A DNA stretch of 64,000 bases from Phycisphaerales bacterium. GTDB lineage: Bacteria; Planctomycetota; Phycisphaerae; Phycisphaerales; UBA1924. Shown piece after piece: positions 59,993 to 64,000 of the stretch (positions are counted from its first letter, which is position 1; each line of letters starts with the position of its first letter). The notes under the pieces were generated by a model. That model made no database searches, was not told the origin of the DNA, and worked only from the letters and a program-made list of their open reading frames with translations. Where the stretch lies: positions 124,001 to 188,000 of the forward strand of contig JAVJVK010000013.1 of NCBI GenBank assembly GCA_040221175.1, in the 5' to 3' direction. The translations under genes were made by a program, and so were the position numbers.

Positions 59993-60837
59993 GCCGCCAG
60001 GGGGATACGCTCCGGTCGGCGGCCGTCGCGGTCCCGGTCGCCGTTGACCGCCGCGAACGGGCGGGCGACCCGGGCGATCGTCGGCCCTCGGCCAAGCGAG
60101 CCAGCGTGATTCCTCACGACGTGGACATCATCGTCACCATCGACGGGCCCGCCGGCACGGGCAAGAGCACCGTCGCCCAGGCGCTCGCCGAGCGACTTGG
60201 GCTCGACCTGCTCGATACCGGCGCCATGTACCGTGCCGCCGCGGCCATCGCCATCGATCGCGGCATGATCGAGGCCATCGCTGCAAAGGACGCCGCCGCC
60301 ACCTCGAAGTTCGTCGACATCGTCACCGAAGCCGACTTGCACTTCGACTGGACGCGTGACCCGCCGGCCATCATGGCCTGGATCTCCGAGCACGCCCGCT
60401 TCGAGCCGCTGAACGACCGCATCCGAACACCCGACGTCACCAAGGCCGTTTCGATCGTCGCCGGCATCGCCGAACTACGCCGCCACATGGTCCGCAAGCA
60501 GCGGCTCATCGGCCAGCAGCACCCCCGCCTGGTCACCGAGGGACGCGACCAGGGCTCGGTGGTCTTCCCCGATGCATTGGTCAAGTTCTTCCTCGATGCC
60601 GACCTCAAGGTCCGGGCCGAACGCCGGGCCGATCAGCTTCGCGAAGCCGGCTATCCCGTGGAAGCCGAGGAACTCGTCGAAGACCTCGCTCGCCGGGACG
60701 AGCTTGATCGCAGCCGCGACGAGGGTCCGCTCATTTGCCCCGACGGCGCGATCGTCGTCGACACCACCGAGTTGGACTTCGACGGCGTGGTCGACCGCCT
60801 GGAGCGCGACGTCCTGGATCGCGTCGGCGTCGCGTGA
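59989..60837 (+). CDS. cmk: Cytidylate kinase
   Basis: Phosphorylates CMP and dCMP. The 282 residues include the P-loop VTIDGPAGTGKSTVAQALAE (about 54), the substrate motif LDLLDTGAMYRAAAAIAIDR, LVTEGRDQGSVVFPDALVKF and DELDRSRDEGPLICPDGAIV. Usual length is about 225; the excess is an Arg/Val-rich N-terminal extension of about 40 residues. The ATG at 59989 overlaps the previous stop, favouring coupling, but GTG at 60106 would give a standard N-terminus (IPHDVDIIVTIDGPAG) and cannot be excluded. cmk followed by plsC is a common bacterial gene order. Confidence 0.95.
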   Translation: MSRQGDTLRSAAVAVPVAVDRRERAGDPGDRRPSAKRASVIPHDVDIIVTIDGPAGTGKSTVAQALAERLGLDLLDTGAMYRAAAAIAIDRGMIEAIAAKDAAATSKFVDIVTEADLHFDWTRDPPAIMAWISEHARFEPLNDRIRTPDVTKAVSIVAGIAELRRHMVRKQRLIGQQHPRLVTEGRDQGSVVFPDALVKFFLDADLKVRAERRADQLREAGYPVEAEELVEDLARRDELDRSRDEGPLICPDGAIVVDTTELDFDGVVDRLERDVLDRVGVA

Positions 60838-61550
60838 GCACCGACCAAGCCCAGCCGTCTCCGCAGAAATCCCTGGCATACCGGATCGGCCAGCCGCTCA
60901 CGCGTGCCTGGTTCCGCGGCTTCCATGATGTCCAATGGCTGCACCCCGAGCGCGTGCCAGAGACCGGGCCCGTGCTCGTCGTTGCAAATCACCAGTCGTA
61001 CTACGACCCGCCGCTCATCGGCGCAGGCATCACTTCGCGGCCACTGGATTACCTTGCGCGCGCCGGGCTGTTCAAGAATCCCGTCTTCGGACGCTTCATC
61101 AGTACCTTCAACGCATTTCCCATCAAGGAAGATTCCGGTGATCGTGCCGCGCTCGAGGCCGTCATCGGCCGCCTGCACGCCGGCGGAGCGGTGCTGCTCT
61201 TTCCCGAGGGACGTCGCACGCGCGACGGCCACGTCATGTCGCTCAAACGCGGCATGGCCCTCGTCCTGCGCAAGGCCCGCTGCCCGCTGCTGCCCGTGGC
61301 CATCGACGGCGTGTTCGACGTCTTCCCACCGGGCCAGAAGCGGCCCAGCCTGTTCCACGGCCCCATCGGCGTGCACTATGGCGAGCCGATCATGCCCGAC
61401 GAACTGCCCCGCCACGCCGGCCCGCTGTTGACAATGCTCCACGACCGCCTCGAGGCGCAACGCTTGGAACTGAGGCTCGAATTGCTTAAGAAGAGCGGCG
61501 GGAGGTTCCCTGCCCCGCTCTCACCGAAGACGCCCCCGGCCGTGGAATGA
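60834..61550 (+). CDS. plsC: 1-acyl-sn-glycerol-3-phosphate acyltransferase
   Basis: Membrane-associated enzyme that makes phosphatidic acid from lysophosphatidic acid. The 238 residues contain the HX4D motif VVANHQSYYDPPLIGAGI, the region RAGLFKNPVFGRFISTFNAF, the glycerophosphate-binding LFPEGRRTRDGHVMSLKRGM and PLLPVAIDGVFDVFPPG. No strong membrane helix is present. The GTG at 60834 overlaps the cmk stop codon (GTGA). Last gene of the TIM barrel-cmk-plsC unit; it is convergent with the MacB-like gene, 11 bp apart. Confidence 0.94.
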   Translation: MSTDQAQPSPQKSLAYRIGQPLTRAWFRGFHDVQWLHPERVPETGPVLVVANHQSYYDPPLIGAGITSRPLDYLARAGLFKNPVFGRFISTFNAFPIKEDSGDRAALEAVIGRLHAGGAVLLFPEGRRTRDGHVMSLKRGMALVLRKARCPLLPVAIDGVFDVFPPGQKRPSLFHGPIGVHYGEPIMPDELPRHAGPLLTMLHDRLEAQRLELRLELLKKSGGRFPAPLSPKTPPAVE

Positions 61551-61561
61551 GCCGCCCATGC

Positions 61562-62887
61562 TCAGTCGTGCCGCAGGGCCACGATCGGGTCCTGCCTTGC
61601 CGCCTTGCGGGCCGGGTAGAGGCCAAAGACGAGCCCCGTCAGCACGGCCACGGTCATTGCGACCACCACCGACCACCAAGCGAGCTGCGTCGGCAGGCTG
61701 GCGTCGCTGGGAATGAACCGGCCCACAAGCGGCACGTTGGGCAGCATCGGCACCGCCCAGCCCAGCAGCAGGCTCAGCCCCACGCCGATGGCCACGCCGA
61801 TCAGCCCGCCGATGAGGCTCAGCACGCTGGTCTCGACCAGGAACTGCCAGACGATGTGCTTGCGCGTGGCGCCCAGGGCCCGGCGGATGCCGATCTCGCG
61901 CGTGCGCTCGGTCACCGTCGCGAGCATGATGTTCATGATGCCGATGCCGCCCACCAAGAGGCTGATGCCCGCGATGGCCATGAGCATGAGCGTGCCGCGC
62001 AGGGCCGCCCGCTCGGCGTTCTCGAGCAACTCGAACGGCACCACCATGGTCACGTCGCTCATCCCGTCGCGCCGCGTCTGGAGCACGCGCTCCAGGCGTT
62101 GCGACAGCCCGACGACCTGCTCGCGTTCCGGCACGGTCAGATAGAGCTCGCTGACGTGGACTTCGGCGGCGTTGAACGAACCGCTGGTGCGGCGGAAGAC
62201 CGTATCGCCAAAGACGTATCGCGCCGTTTCGATCGGCACGTGGACGTCCTGGTTCAGATCACGACCGACCAGGGCCGAGCCCGCACCGCCCGCCAGCCCC
62301 ACGGGCGCCAGCACGCCGACGATGCGCAGCGCCTTGTCGTCGACGCGGAGCGTATTGCCCAGGGGATCTTCGAGCGGAAAGAACTGGCGGGCAACCTCGT
62401 GGCCGATGACGCACACCATGGCCCGTTCGGCGTTGTCGCTGTCGGTCAGGTACCGCCCCCGGGCCGTGCGGAGATTTGCGACCTCGGCCAAGAGCGGATC
62501 GACGCCGTAGGCCTGGCTGGTCTGCTTCTTCGCACCGCGGATGAGTTCGGACCCGATTTCCTTCAGCGCGACGATCCGGGCCTCGTCCGAGAAGTTGTCG
62601 TTGATGATCCGCATGTCATTCCAGGTAATCCCGTAGTTGACAACGAACGATCGTTCCTGACCCTGTTGCTGGGCCTCGGGTGGCCGCTGGCTGCGGACGA
62701 TGATGTTCCGGGCGCCTAACTGCTCGATCTGCCGCAGGGCCTCCTGCTTGCTGCCCTCGCCGATGGACACCATACAGATCACGGCCGCCACGCCCAGGAT
62801 GATGCCCAGGGCGGTCAGAAAGCTCCGCAGCTTGTGCAGGCGCAGATTGGCAATGCCCAATCGGATGGTTTCGAGCAGGAATGTCAC
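61562..62887 (-). CDS. MacB-type ABC transporter permease
   Basis: A 441-residue inner-membrane permease of the MacB family. N-terminal helix RLHKLRSFLTALGIILGVAA is the MacB_PCD start, followed by a periplasmic domain (about 50-260) containing YGITWNDMRIINDNFSDEAR. Three C-terminal helices of the FtsX domain are present: LMAIAGISLLVGGIGIMNIM, the loop LATVTERTREIGIRRALGAT, and VVAMTVAVLTGLVFGLYPAR ending ARQDPIVALRHD. No ATPase is adjacent. The start is GTG 62887; a TATCGG lies 12 nt before it without a Shine-Dalgarno. Substrate unknown. Confidence 0.93.
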   Translation of the reverse strand: MTFLLETIRLGIANLRLHKLRSFLTALGIILGVAAVICMVSIGEGSKQEALRQIEQLGARNIIVRSQRPPEAQQQGQERSFVVNYGITWNDMRIINDNFSDEARIVALKEIGSELIRGAKKQTSQAYGVDPLLAEVANLRTARGRYLTDSDNAERAMVCVIGHEVARQFFPLEDPLGNTLRVDDKALRIVGVLAPVGLAGGAGSALVGRDLNQDVHVPIETARYVFGDTVFRRTSGSFNAAEVHVSELYLTVPEREQVVGLSQRLERVLQTRRDGMSDVTMVVPFELLENAERAALRGTLMLMAIAGISLLVGGIGIMNIMLATVTERTREIGIRRALGATRKHIVWQFLVETSVLSLIGGLIGVAIGVGLSLLLGWAVPMLPNVPLVGRFIPSDASLPTQLAWWSVVVAMTVAVLTGLVFGLYPARKAARQDPIVALRHD

Positions 62888-62961
62888 GCGTTTTCACCCG
62901 ATAGAAGGCAAGTGGAGCCGAAAGGCGGGGCCCAACGAATAGATCCCGTCCGAACGCTCAG

Positions 62962-63357
62962 ATGGTAGTGGCCCCTATGCCCGTCGCGATCGGGGCCGGA
63001 GAATTGTCAGGGATACCGACGCGCGTGCCGCAGGCTGCAAGATCCATCGAGGTTGGCACCGAAACCGCCACGAGCGGCGGCTGGCTCTACGAGGTCACGC
63101 TGACCACGCCCGATGGCAGCACGACCCATGCCGTCAGCCTGAGCTGGCACGACCACGACTACTGGTGCGGCGGAGCGCTCGCCCCCAGCCGCCTGCTCGA
63201 GCGTCTTCTGAGCCTGCTGAGCCGGCACATGGGCAAGGGCAACACCCCCGCGTCGCTCCCCCCGCGCTTCGACTGCGCCACGGCCCGCCGATGGCTGCCG
63301 GAGATCGACGACCTGCTGCGCGAGGGGCCAATGGGCGGTAGCGGCGCACCGGCTTGA
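62962..63357 (+). CDS. Small hypothetical protein, planctomycete-type
   Basis: About 131 residues from ATG 62962, or 126 from ATG 62977. The family is not recognised by name, but the pattern WLYEVTLTTPDGSTTHAVSL, SWHDHDYWCGGALAPSRLLE and LPPRFDCATARRWLPEIDDL looks like a short conserved protein I associate with planctomycetes. Its three adjacent His/Asp (HDHD) could bind metal, which is only a hint. It is divergent from the MacB-like gene by 74 bp and ends 12 bp before the convergent uvrA. Confidence 0.75.
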   Translation: MVVAPMPVAIGAGELSGIPTRVPQAARSIEVGTETATSGGWLYEVTLTTPDGSTTHAVSLSWHDHDYWCGGALAPSRLLERLLSLLSRHMGKGNTPASLPPRFDCATARRWLPEIDDLLREGPMGGSGAPA

Positions 63358-63369
63358 AATTCGTCTGGT

Positions 63370-64000
63370 TTACTTGAGCATGTCCTTCAGGTATCGCCCC
63401 GTGTGGCTCTTCTCCACCTTCGCCACCGCTTCGGGTGGGCCCTCGGCCACGATCGTGCCGCCGCCGTCGCCGCCCTCGGGGCCCAGGTCGATGATCCAGT
63501 CGGCCCGCTTGATCACGTCGAGGTTGTGCTCGATGACCACCAGCGTGTTGCCCGCGTCGGCCAAGCGATCGAACACGCTCACAAGCCGGTTGATGTCCTC
63601 GAAGTGCAGGCCGGTCGTGGGCTCGTCGAGGACGTAGAGCGTGTGCTCGGTGCTGGGCGTGCCGTCGATGCGGGTGCCCTTGCCCAGTTCGGTCGCCAAC
63701 TTCACGCGCTGGGCCTCGCCACCCGAGAGCGTGGTGCTGGGCTGACCCAGCGTCAGGTACCCAAGCCCCACGTCGCGCAGGCACTCGACGAATCGCAGGA
63801 TCTTCCCGTGCGCGTCCAAGAAGCCGCACGCGTCCTCGATGGTCATGGCCAGCACATCGGCGATGTTCTTGCCCTTGTACAGAACCTCCAGCGTCTCGCG
63901 GTTGTACCGCTTGCCCTTGCACACCTCGCACTGCACGAACACGTCGGGCAAAAAGTGCATCTCGATCTTCTTGACGCCCTGGCCCTGGCACGCCTCGCAC
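63370..64000 (-). CDS. uvrA: Excinuclease ABC subunit A, C-terminal part only
   Basis: UvrA recognises DNA damage in nucleotide excision repair. The visible C-terminal 209 residues include a zinc finger (CEACQGQG and [10 protein letters not shown]), the UvrA insertion end [20 protein letters not shown], the second ABC signature [20 protein letters not shown], Walker [20 protein letters not shown] and the switch [20 protein letters not shown]. The frame stays open to the window edge, so the gene is truncated 5', not broken. It ends 12 bp from the small convergent gene. Confidence 0.97.
   Translation of the reverse strand, partial: CEACQGQGVKKIEMHFLPDVFVQCEVCKGKRYNRETLEVLYKGKNIADVLAMTIEDACGFLDAHGKILRFVECLRDVGLGYLTLGQPSTTLSGGEAQRVKLATELGKGTRIDGTPSTEHTLYVLDEPTTGLHFEDINRLVSVFDRLADAGNTLVVIEHNLDVIKRADWIIDLGPEGGDGGGTIVAEGPPEAVAKVEKSHTGRYLKDMLK

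Overview
The window is G+C-rich, densely packed chromosomal DNA that looks like a member of the Planctomycetota, class Phycisphaerae (probably Phycisphaerales). This rests on six secreted proteins ending in the duplicated dockerin-like module DxDGDGxLTIFDFLAFQN...FDAGC that is typical of that group, several planctomycete-type hypothetical families, and core genes of ordinary bacterial type. No taxonomic marker such as 16S rRNA lies inside, so the assignment is an inference. There is no IS element, prophage, integrase or CRISPR array.

Layout. 1-5.6 kb: a truncated dicarboxylate/amino-acid:cation symporter gene, a divergent ABC exporter, a hypothetical gene, and a dockerin-tailed secreted protein interrupted by an in-frame amber codon. 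5.7-13.1 kb, minus strand: a transcription/translation cluster nusA-infB-DUF503-rbfA-hypothetical-yebC, with a less G+C-rich orphan gene at its end. 13.5-16.9 kb: fliM and a divergent dsbD. 17-19.1 kb: a secreted subtilase with dockerin. 19.4-24.9 kb: a tight arginine operon argC-argB-argF-argG-argH. 25-29.5 kb: rhodanese, a small lipoprotein, a TIM-barrel isomerase/epimerase, queG and a type II NADH dehydrogenase. 29.3-34.7 kb: two translationally coupled M14 carboxypeptidase-like proteins (the upstream one seems catalytically dead) and a divergent FtsX-type permease. 34.8-43.2 kb: four consecutive large dockerin-tailed exoproteins. 43.3-50 kb: a UvrD/PcrA helicase, a small membrane protein, a Gfo/Idh/MocA-like protein, RNase P RNA and kynurenine 3-monooxygenase. 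50-54.8 kb: lipoproteins, a NYN-domain protein, TatA, tRNA-Met, a DUF305 membrane protein and serA. 54.8-64 kb: an ABC permease/ATPase pair with gcvH, a TIM-barrel protein with a histone-like tail followed by cmk and plsC, a MacB-type permease, a small protein and the 3' part of uvrA.

Two patterns stand out that ordinary features do not explain. First, at least nine transcription-unit starts lack a Shine-Dalgarno sequence and instead carry a TANNNT -10 hexamer ending exactly 5 or 6 nt before the start codon, which is the expected geometry for leaderless mRNAs. Second, three separate non-coding regions (about 3.84-3.97, 38.23-38.46 and 48.23-48.44 kb) are built from degenerate direct repeats with the same 21-bp period, equal to two turns of B-DNA.

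How the genes work together: the arginine operon carries five of the steps from acetylglutamate to arginine but lacks argJ and argD. The nusA cluster is the usual ribosome-assembly and antitermination operon without rimP. The exoprotein block probably makes surface or secreted macromolecule-degrading and adhesive proteins that share one C-terminal sorting or docking module.
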